A stretch of 37,696 nt of DNA from Sphingobacteriaceae bacterium (GTDB taxonomy: Bacteria; Bacteroidota; Bacteroidia; B-17B0; Aurantibacillaceae). A program made the translations under genes and the position numbers. Each line of letters starts with the position of its first letter. Positions within the stretch are counted from its first letter, which is position 1. Below the pieces are notes generated by a model. It had not been told where the DNA came from, ran no database searches, and worked only from the letters and a program-made list of their open reading frames with translations. The DNA is taken from contig JAHEYC010000007.1 in assembly GCA_023251775.1 (NCBI GenBank), positions 30,331-68,026 of the forward strand, written 5' to 3'. Positions 1 through 8,351 of this stretch are shown here, piece by piece.

Positions 1-131
1 CTAAAATACACAATAAATTGTAAAATCTACCACTTAACCGCTTTAAACCTACCACTTGTTAAATGATTTTAAACAGGTTAAAAACTGAGGTTATAATTTC
101 GTAAATTTACGTATAAAATGTGCTTAAAACC

Positions 132-1481
132 ATGAAAAAATTATCATTCATCATATTTTCCGCTTCATTACTTCTAATTTCTTGCAAAACATCTAAGCTA
201 AGTACGTTCAATGATGATGTGTATAGCGATCCCACAGAAGAAAAGCGTTTGCATTTAGCTAAAATGGAGGCTCTTAAAAAACAACAGGCCGAACAGGAAG
301 CAAAAGACCAAGCAGCCCGTGATGCTCAAAAGGCAAAAGATGATGCGAATCCATATTACCAAGATCCTAATTATACTTCCGACGATTATTACGATTACGC
401 TTATGCATCGCGTGTGAAGAGATTTAATAATCCGGTTTACGGCGCAAGCTATTACGATAATTATTATACAAACACCTATTGGTATAATCAAAATCCAAAC
501 TGTTATGGATCGAGTATTTATGGAAGTTATAATTTTTGGAATAGTCCTTACAATAATTCAGGAATTTATATAGGGAATTCGTACAACAACGGCTATTGCA
601 ATAATAATTACGGATATAATAATTACGGTTATAACAACGGTTATTACGGCTATAACAATGGGTATAATAACTGTAATTATGGTGGAGGATATAATCCTTA
701 CGGTTATAACTACGGTTATAATCCTTATTACAGCAATTATGGTTATGGTTACAACCAACCTTGGTGCAATTACAATAATTATAATTACGGAAATAATCCA
801 TGGGGTTATCAATATGGGAATGGGTATAACAACAACAATAATAATTGGGGTTATTATAACGGACATGATAAGAACAGTAAGTATTTTAATGGTCCGCGTA
901 CAGGAAATACAGGCGGTAATAGTCCGCGCTCAAGTTACCCCGGTATGGAAATGCCAAAAGATCTTGAAGGAGAAAAAACTCAATTCATAAATTCGGTTGT
1001 GGAGCAACACGACAATACGCCTAAGTTTGATAATATCTCGCGTTACCAAACAAAACAGGTTTACCAAGAGAGTAATTCGAATTTAGGAACAAGTGATTCT
1101 TATGCTAATCCAAATACAAATACGCCGATCAAGATAAAAGATAATTCAAATCCTGTTCGTTACAATGATAATACGGGAAATGGTAATACAAATTGGAATA
1201 ACAATAATACATCAACAAATCCAACCAAGAGTGGGAATACTTGGAATAGTAATACGCAACCTACCACAACTTATGATAGTGGTACATCAGGAACAAATTC
1301 CAATACAAACAGTAATCCGGTTCGCACAACCAGTGGTGGAAAATTGAGTCAGGACAATTCTAGTATGCAAAATAACAATTCCAATTCTAACCGTTCATCA
1401 GGCGGTGGTGGTTTTGGCGGTGGCGGAGGAAGTTCAACACCGATCAAGAGTAGCGGCGCTAGTTCAAACAGACCAAGATAA
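132..1481 (+). CDS. Asn/Tyr/Gly-rich low-complexity lipoprotein
   Basis: This predicted lipoprotein of 449 residues has no function I recognise. The N-terminus reads MKKLSFIIFSASLLLISC, a type II signal peptide with lipobox LISC, so Cys18 would be lipidated after export. A Lys/Gln/Glu/Ala-rich, probably helical stretch follows at about residues 35-75. From about 110 to 250 the protein is almost only Asn, Tyr and Gly in short irregular repeats of the NNYGYN type, with a few Cys and Trp. The C-terminal third is rich in Asn, Ser, Thr and Gly and ends in a poly-Gly run and a basic tail. A GTG lies four codons upstream at 120, but the ATG at 132 gives the standard lipoprotein start. The next gene begins 10 bases after the stop, so the two are probably co-transcribed. 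Translation is clear; function is unknown. Confidence 0.85.
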   Translation: MKKLSFIIFSASLLLISCKTSKLSTFNDDVYSDPTEEKRLHLAKMEALKKQQAEQEAKDQAARDAQKAKDDANPYYQDPNYTSDDYYDYAYASRVKRFNNPVYGASYYDNYYTNTYWYNQNPNCYGSSIYGSYNFWNSPYNNSGIYIGNSYNNGYCNNNYGYNNYGYNNGYYGYNNGYNNCNYGGGYNPYGYNYGYNPYYSNYGYGYNQPWCNYNNYNYGNNPWGYQYGNGYNNNNNNWGYYNGHDKNSKYFNGPRTGNTGGNSPRSSYPGMEMPKDLEGEKTQFINSVVEQHDNTPKFDNISRYQTKQVYQESNSNLGTSDSYANPNTNTPIKIKDNSNPVRYNDNTGNGNTNWNNNNTSTNPTKSGNTWNSNTQPTTTYDSGTSGTNSNTNSNPVRTTSGGKLSQDNSSMQNNNSNSNRSSGGGGFGGGGGSSTPIKSSGASSNRPR

Positions 1482-1491
1482 TTTTCTTAAT

Positions 1492-3036
1492 GTGATAAAA
1501 AAGTATGTCATAGCAGCGCAATGTATGCTAAGTTGTTTTGTGTTATTGGCACAAAATGATAATGATGCACTTCGTTATTCGCGTACAGGTGTAGGAGGCA
1601 GTCCTCGTTACATTGCCATGGGAGGCGCAATGGGTGCTTTAGGCGGTGATGTAAGTTGTGCAGCAACTAATCCCGGTGCTTTAGCCATATTTAGAAGAGG
1701 AGAGATGGTTTATTCGGGAGGTTTGCGATTTACTTCTAATGCCGCGAACTTTCAAGGAAAAAATACAAGTACGCCCGGAGGTGATTTTGTTTTTTCAAAT
1801 TTCGGAGCTGCGTTTGCTTATGCTAACGAAAAAGATCCTACAAAGAGAAATGTGTTTTGTGTAAGCAATACACAATTAATGAACTTTAATTCTGTAACTC
1901 AAATAACAAATAATTCTACACGTCATACTTTAGCAGCAGATATGACCACGCTTGCCAATGAAGCTAAAACGTTGAGCGCATTAAATTCTAGTTACGAATA
2001 TTTAGGGTATGCAAGTTATATAATGGATTATGATTCTGTTGGTGGAAAATTCTTTTCATTGGTTGATCCAAAAAGAAATGTTTCGTTAACGCGAAATTTA
2101 GTGACATCAGGCCGAATGAACGAAGTAAATTTTTCGTTAGCACAATCCGTAGATGATAAATTTTATTTTGGGGGAAGTTTAGGAATTCCTCGTGTAAAAT
2201 TTGAGTCAACTACAACACATAGCGAAGCCGACGCTAACGACAGTATGAGAATAGGATTAACATCTCCTACAAGTTATACATCCACTTACGTTGATGGTTT
2301 ACCTGCGTTGGAATCGTATTACTCCGAACTTTTAGGATTTAATTCGCTTGTATATAAAGAATATTTTAAAACAACAGGTTATGGTTTGAATTTAAAATTG
2401 GGTGGCGTTTATAGGATAAATTCGGAATGTAGGGTAGGTGCTTATTTTCATACGCCAACTATGTTTTATTTAACCGATACGTATTACTATACCATGAGCG
2501 GATCGTTCGATAAGAATACATCCACACTTAAAGAAGCAAAATTTCCAACTGAAGAAGATGAGGGAAGATCTATTTATCGGGTGATAACCCCAATGCGTTA
2601 TGGATTAAATACAGCATACATCATTAATAAGATGTTAGCGCTTGCATTGGATGTTGAACGAATTGATTATGGAAGAGCGAGCATCACCAGCGCTACCCCT
2701 TCTGATTTTACAGTTGTAAATGCCGTAATTAAAAATAAATATAAAACTGCAACAAATATTCGTGTGGGAACCGAATTAAATGTAAAGCCGGTGATGATCC
2801 GAGCCGGTTATGCAATGTATGGAAGTCCGTTTGGCGGTTTATTTAAAGGTCCGTTCGATAGACAAACAGCCAGCATTGGTTTAGGGATTCGCACAAAATC
2901 GAATTTATTTTTTGATATTACCTGGGCAAAGACTTTTACAAAGGAACATTATTACATGTACAGTACCGATCCCGTGAAAACAGACCTTAAACTTACCAGT
3001 ACAAGCTTTCTTGTTTCTGTTGGATTAAAATTCTAA
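1492..3036 (+). CDS. OmpP1/FadL-like outer membrane beta-barrel protein
   Basis: This is a probable outer-membrane beta-barrel protein of 514 residues, resembling the OmpP1/FadL/TodX hydrophobic-substrate transporters that are common in Bacteroidota. Starting at GTG 1492 gives a good signal peptide (MIKKYVIAAQCMLSCFVLLAQ, cut after AQ). The longer reading from 1405 overlaps the upstream gene and puts charged sequence before the signal, so I reject it. After the signal comes the motif SRTGVGGSPRYIAMGGAMGA and then a conserved NPGALA segment, both typical of this family's N-terminal hatch. The rest alternates polar and hydrophobic residues as expected for strands and ends in the aromatic LVSVGLKF. 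It lies 10 bases after the low-complexity lipoprotein gene. Substrate is unknown; the family assignment is fairly secure. Confidence 0.82.
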   Translation: MIKKYVIAAQCMLSCFVLLAQNDNDALRYSRTGVGGSPRYIAMGGAMGALGGDVSCAATNPGALAIFRRGEMVYSGGLRFTSNAANFQGKNTSTPGGDFVFSNFGAAFAYANEKDPTKRNVFCVSNTQLMNFNSVTQITNNSTRHTLAADMTTLANEAKTLSALNSSYEYLGYASYIMDYDSVGGKFFSLVDPKRNVSLTRNLVTSGRMNEVNFSLAQSVDDKFYFGGSLGIPRVKFESTTTHSEADANDSMRIGLTSPTSYTSTYVDGLPALESYYSELLGFNSLVYKEYFKTTGYGLNLKLGGVYRINSECRVGAYFHTPTMFYLTDTYYYTMSGSFDKNTSTLKEAKFPTEEDEGRSIYRVITPMRYGLNTAYIINKMLALALDVERIDYGRASITSATPSDFTVVNAVIKNKYKTATNIRVGTELNVKPVMIRAGYAMYGSPFGGLFKGPFDRQTASIGLGIRTKSNLFFDITWAKTFTKEHYYMYSTDPVKTDLKLTSTSFLVSVGLKF

Positions 3037-3044
3037 CCATTATG

Positions 3045-3153
3045 GCACGCGGATAACGCGGATTGTTTATGATGAGCGCGGATCTTTGTAATTTTTATCT
3101 AAAGGAAGTAAGTAATCATATTTTATCATAAGCGATCTGCGTCATCCGCGTGC
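3045..3153. repeat. Imperfect intergenic inverted repeat (GCACGCGGAT type)
   Basis: Two arms face each other between convergent genes. The left arm at 3045-3064 reads GCACGCGGATAACGCGGAT plus one base. The right arm at 3134-3153 is its near-perfect reverse complement, differing at two or three positions. A further partial copy (GAGCGCGGATCT) lies at about 3074-3085, so CGCGGAT recurs several times. It is much more GC-rich than its surroundings. It could fold in RNA from either strand and help end both transcripts, but it has no T-run and looks more like a member of a dispersed intergenic repeat family. Confidence 0.6.
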
Positions 3154-3159
3154 AATAGA

Positions 3160-4323
3160 TCAAAACTTACAATACTGTTCGAACAGCTGTGGCGCCATTA
3201 CATTTCCCAAGCTATCGGCTTTTTGAAGATCATCGCAAGCCCCGCGTTTATCTTTTGCCGCCATTTTTAAAGCTGCACGGTTGACGTATGCCGGAGAGTA
3301 ATCAAATTTTAATTTTATAGCATGGTCAAGATCTTTTAATCCTTCTACTATTTGTTTATTACTTCCTTTTGCTAAACCACGATAGCACCAACTCACAGGA
3401 TTTTTTGGATTCATTTTAATGGCTTCATCAAGATCTACAACAGCATTCGTAAAATCGTTGTTGTTTATGCGCGACATGGCCCTTGAAATGCGGGCTTCTT
3501 CATCCTTTGAATTAGCATCAATATAAACACTCCAATCACTAACTGATCCTTTATAATCCTTTAATTCAAATTTTGTTTGTGCTCTTAATTTGTAAAGATT
3601 ATAATCCTTTTTTGCTTCCGGTAAAACTTTAATGGTCTCATTAAGATCTCGTAATGCGTACGCATATTCTTTTTGCGCAAATCGAACCTCGCATCTTAAG
3701 ATCATGGCCTCATAATACTTTTTATTTATATCCATTGCCGCAGCGCATTCTACCAGTGCATCCTTATAACTTTTTCCTACATACATCAATTTCCCACGGT
3801 AATAATGATACTCCGCATCATCGATCTTTTCTTCCTTATAGGCAAATAATGCCGAATCAAGATATTCTTTTGAGCTCTTGTAATCTTTCATCAAAAAAAA
3901 GTTTATCCCAACTAATTTCAATGTCTCAAAATCATTAGGGCCGGTTTCTTGCGCTCTAATAAAATCTTTATCTGCGGCAGAATGTTCTCCTTTCATCATT
4001 TTACAATAGCCCATTTTTAACCACGATTCGTAATAATCCTCTTTTAGTTTCAACGATTTTTTGAATTCAAGAATTGCTTTATCATAATCTCCCGAATCAA
4101 TAAGCTTTAAACCTTCTTTGAAAAGAGTGATGTGTTTTTCTTCGGGCGCAACAATAGTTGTATCTGTTCCTTCCAGATCGGTCATAGACTGAGCTTTACC
4201 CTGATCAATAAGGGTAAGGTCCTCTTTTTTCTGCTTATTCTTCTTCTTCCTTTGAGCTTGAGCAAACACAGGAAGAATGCCTATCAAAAGCACTAATAAC
4301 CATCTATATACAGTGTACTTCAA
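3160..4323 (-). CDS. Secreted tetratricopeptide repeat protein
   Basis: This is a TPR-repeat protein of 387 residues. The N-terminus MKYTVYRWLLVLLIGILPVFAQA is a signal peptide, followed by a very basic patch (RKKKNKQKK, residues 25-33) and an acidic linker. From about residue 62 to 380 the sequence is built of helical pairs with TPR hallmarks, for example GLKLIDSGDYDKAILEFKKS near 71-90, with W/L/G and A/Y/P at the usual spacing. It would sit in the periplasm or under the outer membrane and act as a protein-protein scaffold. No enzymatic domain is visible. It is transcribed alone, divergent from the SPFH gene and convergent with the FadL-like gene. The partner is not predictable from sequence. 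Confidence 0.85.
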   Translation of the reverse strand: MKYTVYRWLLVLLIGILPVFAQAQRKKKNKQKKEDLTLIDQGKAQSMTDLEGTDTTIVAPEEKHITLFKEGLKLIDSGDYDKAILEFKKSLKLKEDYYESWLKMGYCKMMKGEHSAADKDFIRAQETGPNDFETLKLVGINFFLMKDYKSSKEYLDSALFAYKEEKIDDAEYHYYRGKLMYVGKSYKDALVECAAAMDINKKYYEAMILRCEVRFAQKEYAYALRDLNETIKVLPEAKKDYNLYKLRAQTKFELKDYKGSVSDWSVYIDANSKDEEARISRAMSRINNNDFTNAVVDLDEAIKMNPKNPVSWCYRGLAKGSNKQIVEGLKDLDHAIKLKFDYSPAYVNRAALKMAAKDKRGACDDLQKADSLGNVMAPQLFEQYCKF

Positions 4324-4390
4324 GTTTTGTTAAATCACTTTCAATTTTAAATATAATGTATTATCTTTAACAAAATTAACTCATTTTATT

Positions 4391-5323
4391 ATGCCAATAG
4401 GGACCATTGTAGTTATTGTATTAGTTGTTTTAACATTATTTCTCTCCTACGTTACTATACAACAAGGTTTTATTGGGGTAACAACCATTTTCGGAAAATT
4501 CAATCGTATTTTACGCCCGGGATTAAATTTCAAGATCCCTTTTATTGAGAAAGTACACAAACGTGTATCAATTCAAAACAGAAGTTCTGAACTTGGATTT
4601 CAAGCCGTTACCATAGATCAAGCAACGGTTAACTTTACCGCAATGTTACTGTATGCAGTTTTAAATGCGGAAGAAGAAACGGTTAAAAATGTAGCATTTA
4701 AATTTGTTGACGATCGAAATTTTATGCAAGCGCTGGTTCGTTCGGTAGAAGGTTCGGTAAGGGCATTTGTTGCTACAAAAAAACAATCTGAAGTATTGTC
4801 TTTAAGAAGAGATATAGTTGAAGCTGTTAAAGACCAGTTAGACAAATCATTAGAAGAGTGGGGTTATCATTTAATTGATCTTCAATTGAACGATATTAAT
4901 TTTGATGAAGAAGTAATGCGCTCTATGGCAAAAGTTGTTGCGAGTAATAACTTAAAAGCAGCAGCGGAGAATGAAGGACAAGCATTATTGATCACACGTA
5001 CCAAGGCTGCCGAAGCAGAAGGTAATTTTATTAAGATAAGTGCACTTGCCGAAAAGGAAGCTTCAAAACTTAAAGGTGAGGGTATTGCTTTGTTCCGCCA
5101 AGAGGTAGCCAAAGGTATGGCTGGAGCTGCTAAGGAAATGGAAGAGGCTAAATTAGACTCTTCATTGATCCTTTTTAGTATGTGGACAGAAGCTGTGAAG
5201 AATTTTGCTCAAGAAGGTAAGGGTAATGTGATCTATTTGGACGGAAGTGTGGAAGGTTTACAAAAAACCATGAAGGATATGATGGCCATGAATATGATGA
5301 ACCAACCAATTGCCAAGAAGTAA
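4391..5323 (+). CDS. SPFH/band 7 domain membrane protein (stomatin-like)
   Basis: This is a 310-residue member of the SPFH (stomatin/prohibitin/flotillin/HflK-C) superfamily. One N-terminal membrane segment (about residues 3-22) precedes the characteristic entry GFIGVTTIFGKFNRILRPGL and a band 7 core to about residue 190, including the IDLQLNDINF strand. An Ala/Glu/Lys-rich helical part (about 195-265) then predicts the oligomer-forming coiled coil, and the tail is Met-rich. Such proteins form ring-like membrane assemblies that organise or gate proteases and other membrane proteins. No NfeD or protease partner gene is adjacent; the next gene, 37 bases on, is a secreted metalloprotease. The family is secure; the exact subfamily (slipin-like or HflC-like) is not. 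Confidence 0.85.
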   Translation: MPIGTIVVIVLVVLTLFLSYVTIQQGFIGVTTIFGKFNRILRPGLNFKIPFIEKVHKRVSIQNRSSELGFQAVTIDQATVNFTAMLLYAVLNAEEETVKNVAFKFVDDRNFMQALVRSVEGSVRAFVATKKQSEVLSLRRDIVEAVKDQLDKSLEEWGYHLIDLQLNDINFDEEVMRSMAKVVASNNLKAAAENEGQALLITRTKAAEAEGNFIKISALAEKEASKLKGEGIALFRQEVAKGMAGAAKEMEEAKLDSSLILFSMWTEAVKNFAQEGKGNVIYLDGSVEGLQKTMKDMMAMNMMNQPIAKK

Positions 5324-5360
5324 CGTATAGTATAATAACCTAACAACAAACACAAATAAC

Positions 5361-7517
5361 ATGAAAATCAAACATCTACTTACAAATTCTTTACTAGGCC
5401 TTGCGCTCGTTGCGGGTCTAACTGCTTCTGCCCAGGAAGCAAAAAAGATACAGCCTTGTAATACATATGCGGCTATGGAAGAGCATTTTGCTCAAGATCC
5501 GGCTGCAAGAGCCAGATATGAAAAAATTTCGGCTATTTTACATCAAGAATATTTAGAGGCGGAAGCTAATAGAGCTTCCGGAAAAATGAGTGCGCCTCCT
5601 GTTTATACAGTACCGGTTGTATTTCATATTTTACACCAGGGTGGAAGTGAGAATATTTCGGATGCAACATGTATTGCAGGTTTAAACTGGGTAAATCTTG
5701 ATTATGCTCGCGCTAATTTTGACGCAAGTTTAACTGATCCTCCATTTGACGCAAGTTATATTGATTCGGAAATTAAATTCATGTTGGCAAAAAAAGATCC
5801 AAATGGAAATTGTACTACGGGTATTGTGCGCCATGTTGACCAAAATACCGATTGGCCTCAAGCAACTCATGCAAATAACTGTCTTTACACTTGGGATCCT
5901 ACCAGATATCTTAATGTGTATATTGTGAATCAGATCATTCCAACTAGTACCGTAACAGGTGGTGGTATTATTGTAGGTTATACATACAAACCGGGCACTT
6001 GGCCAACAAGTTCTTCTGCAGACGTTATTATTTATCGACACGATTTTTTAACCGGTGGAGATAATGCACGTTCGTTAGCGCATGAGATAGGACATTGGTT
6101 AAGTTTATCACACACATGGGGTAATACAAATAATCCCGGTGTTGCTTGCGGTGATGATGGAATCACTGATACTCCAATTACCTTGGGAGAATTCGCTGCT
6201 TGTCCTACAACTTCAGCCTCTTCTTGTGTACAAACCAATACACTTCTTAATGGTTTAAATAACGTAGAGAACATTATGAATTATGCGAGTTGTCCTAAAA
6301 ATTTTACTACGGGTCAAACCACCGCTATGCGTGCAGCTATTGCGTCAGCAGTGAGTGGTAGAAATAATTTATGGACCCCTGCAAATTTAACCGCAGCCGA
6401 TATTAATGGTGTTGCTAGTTGTGCTCCTATGTCAGATTTTATGTCAACTGCTAGCGGTGGATATACAGTTTGTGCAGGGCAATCAATAAGTTTATTCAAA
6501 GAGTTCTCTTATAACGGAACTGTGACCTCTCGTTTATGGACTGCAACAAATGGCGCAACCATTACAACACCTACCGCTTCAACAACAATTATTTGGTTTC
6601 CAAATCCTGGTATAAGTGTTGTTACGTTAAGCGTATCAAATTCATTGGGAGGAAACGCTCTATCACGCACTATCACTGTTGTTAATGGTGTTGTAACTGC
6701 TACAAATGGCATTACCGAAAGTTTTGAAGGATCGGGCACACCTCCTAATTGGAGTGTTATTAATCCGGGTGGAGTAGGTTGGGTTCAAACATCTAACGCA
6801 GCACTTCATGGATCATTCTCATTCTTATTAGATGGAGCAATAAGTTCAAGTGCTTCTGAAGATATTCTAATGATGCCTACAATGGACTTTGTAGCTAACC
6901 CTGGTGCTACGTTACGTTTTTCTTATGCATACCGTCGCAAATCGGCTACACATAATGATATTTTTAGAGTACAATTAAGTTATGATTGTGGTGCAAGCTG
7001 GTTGGATGTTTATGCACCAAGCGCTTCTGTATTGGCTAGCGGATCAGGAGGAGTGGGAGCAAGTAACTTTGTACCAACTTTAGCAGAGTGGAAAACGCAA
7101 GACGTTTCAGGACATCCTAATTATGGTACTTTCGTAGGAAGTCCTTCTGTAATGGGTCGTTTTTATTTCCAAGAAGCAACCGGTGGATTTGGTAATAAAT
7201 TATATATCGATAGCGTTAATTTAGTTGCCGGTCCGGTAGGAATTAATGAATTAACCCGTCATTTACGCTTAACACTTAGTCCAAATCCAACTAATGCGTC
7301 TGCAACATTGAACTTTGTTTTAAGTAATGATGCCAATGTAAAAGTTGTGGTAATGGATGTTGCGGGTAAATTAGTAAGTCCTGAAAAAGCTTACACACTT
7401 GCTCCCGGCGATCACAAGATCACTTTAAATGAGAACGGAACGCTTAGCAAAGGTATTTACATTGTGAGTTTAGAATACAATGGTACAAAAGTGGCACGAA
7501 AACTCATTATAGAATAA
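5361..7517 (+). CDS. Secreted M43-type zinc metalloprotease with T9SS sorting domain
   Basis: This is a secreted pappalysin-type (MEROPS M43) metalloprotease of 718 residues. A signal peptide (about 1-24, ending ASAQ) and a propeptide-like region come first. The catalytic domain carries the zinc motif HEIGHWLSLSH with His241, Glu242, His245 and His251, and the Met-turn IMNYASC at Met306. It is followed by a PKD-like Ig fold (about 355-450) and a jelly-roll/MAM-like beta region starting ESFEG (about 455-630). A C-terminal T9SS type A sorting domain (about 640-718) begins LSPNPT and ends KGIYIVSLEYNGTKVARKLI. It should cross the outer membrane by type IX secretion, lose this tail to the sortase, and be surface-bound or released. 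A strong terminator follows the stop. Confidence 0.93.
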   Translation: MKIKHLLTNSLLGLALVAGLTASAQEAKKIQPCNTYAAMEEHFAQDPAARARYEKISAILHQEYLEAEANRASGKMSAPPVYTVPVVFHILHQGGSENISDATCIAGLNWVNLDYARANFDASLTDPPFDASYIDSEIKFMLAKKDPNGNCTTGIVRHVDQNTDWPQATHANNCLYTWDPTRYLNVYIVNQIIPTSTVTGGGIIVGYTYKPGTWPTSSSADVIIYRHDFLTGGDNARSLAHEIGHWLSLSHTWGNTNNPGVACGDDGITDTPITLGEFAACPTTSASSCVQTNTLLNGLNNVENIMNYASCPKNFTTGQTTAMRAAIASAVSGRNNLWTPANLTAADINGVASCAPMSDFMSTASGGYTVCAGQSISLFKEFSYNGTVTSRLWTATNGATITTPTASTTIIWFPNPGISVVTLSVSNSLGGNALSRTITVVNGVVTATNGITESFEGSGTPPNWSVINPGGVGWVQTSNAALHGSFSFLLDGAISSSASEDILMMPTMDFVANPGATLRFSYAYRRKSATHNDIFRVQLSYDCGASWLDVYAPSASVLASGSGGVGASNFVPTLAEWKTQDVSGHPNYGTFVGSPSVMGRFYFQEATGGFGNKLYIDSVNLVAGPVGINELTRHLRLTLSPNPTNASATLNFVLSNDANVKVVVMDVAGKLVSPEKAYTLAPGDHKITLNENGTLSKGIYIVSLEYNGTKVARKLIIE

Positions 7518-7532
7518 GGTTATACAAATTTT

Positions 7533-7562
7533 AAAAGAGCCCTGCTTTGGCGGGGCTTTTTT
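7533..7562 (+). terminator. Rho-independent terminator of the M43 protease gene
   Basis: An 8-bp GC-rich stem (AGCCCTGC at 7538-7545 with GCGGGGCT at 7550-7557, one G-T pair) closes a TTTG loop and runs into six T residues at 7557-7562. It sits 16 bases after the protease stop codon. Confidence 0.88.
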
Positions 7563-7576
7563 ATTGCGTAAATTTG
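7546..7576 (+). promoter_or_regulatory. Bacteroidota-type promoter of the methyltransferase gene
   Basis: TTTG at 7546-7549 and TAAATTTG at 7569-7576 are separated by 19 bases, which matches the known Bacteroidota -33/-7 consensus (TTTG and TAnnTTTG). The -33 box is the loop of the upstream terminator hairpin. The -7 box ends 10 bases before the methyltransferase ATG, so the leader would be very short or nearly absent. Confidence 0.65.
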
Positions 7577-7586
7577 CCGCAGAATT

Positions 7587-8351
7587 ATGTTTCACTTTTT
7601 ATTAAGAACTATACCACGACCAATATTAATTCAGCTAAGTCTTATTTTTAGTAAGATAGCGCCTTTGGTTTATTATGGGAATAGATACGAAGATCCAATT
7701 AGCGGTAAGACCTACCGAAAATTTTTACCATATGGTTATAGCGGCCGTGCAAAACGAAAAAATGTATTATGTCCGGGAAGTTTATCCTTAGAAAGACATC
7801 GTTTATTATGGTTGTATTTAAAAGAACGCACGGATTTTTTTACAAAGCCACACAAGATGTTGCACATTGCACCCGAACAATGTTTCTATAAATTATTTAA
7901 AGCTCAGAAGAATTTAGAGTATACCACCGGTGATTATAATAGCCCTATTGCGGATATTCATTTTGATCTTCATAAAGCGCCATTTGATGATAATAGTTTT
8001 GATGTGATATTTTGCAATCACGTATTAGAGCATGTCGCAGACTCTACAGTTTGTATGAAAGAATTATTTCGAATCATGAAACCGGGAGGATGGGGAATTT
8101 TTCAGGTGCCTTTAGATACTACTGCTCAAAAGACATTAGAAGATAAAAGTATTGTAACCGAAGAGGATCGCGAAAAACACTATTGGCAAAAAGATCATGT
8201 GCGTTTGTTTGGTTTGGATTATAAAGATAAATTGGCAGCTGCGGGATTTAATGTTACAGTAGATGATTTTGTAAATACAATTTCGGCTGAATTGCAAGAG
8301 AGATATAGATTGCCAAAAGGCGAGATGATCTATTTGTGTAAGAAGAATTAA
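7587..8351 (+). CDS. Class I SAM-dependent methyltransferase
   Basis: This is a 254-residue class I methyltransferase of the Methyltransf_11 type. The Rossmann core starts around HIAPEQCFYKLF (about residues 92-104), which replaces the usual GxGxG loop. Then come the acidic strand-2 end TGDYNSP, the segment FDLHKAPFDDNSFDVIF, the motif CNHVLEHV, and the motif IMKPGGWGIFQVPL (about 172-185). A basic N-terminal extension with a hydrophobic start (MFHFLLRTIPRPILIQL) precedes the domain. Proteins of this architecture are often found with glycan or lipid modification genes, but here no neighbour indicates the substrate. It has its own predicted promoter, and its stop codon abuts the stop codon of the convergent CvfB-like gene with no base between. 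The fold is secure; the substrate is unknown. Confidence 0.87.
   Translation: MFHFLLRTIPRPILIQLSLIFSKIAPLVYYGNRYEDPISGKTYRKFLPYGYSGRAKRKNVLCPGSLSLERHRLLWLYLKERTDFFTKPHKMLHIAPEQCFYKLFKAQKNLEYTTGDYNSPIADIHFDLHKAPFDDNSFDVIFCNHVLEHVADSTVCMKELFRIMKPGGWGIFQVPLDTTAQKTLEDKSIVTEEDREKHYWQKDHVRLFGLDYKDKLAAAGFNVTVDDFVNTISAELQERYRLPKGEMIYLCKKN

Noticed and set aside
570-860. Possible CRISPR-like or tandem DNA repeat
   Set aside because: The repeat unit is irregular (NNYGYN-type codons), has no constant length or spacer, and stays in frame, so it is coding low-complexity sequence.
255-990. Several overlapping open frames on both strands inside the low-complexity lipoprotein gene
   Set aside because: They arise from the skewed AAT/TAT/GGT codon content of the real gene, give runs of Ile/Val or Tyr/Asn without any domain, and lack start context.
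1405-1491. Longer N-terminus for the FadL-like protein
   Set aside because: It overlaps the upstream gene, puts charged residues before the signal peptide, and the GTG at 1492 gives a standard signal peptide right after the stop of the first gene.
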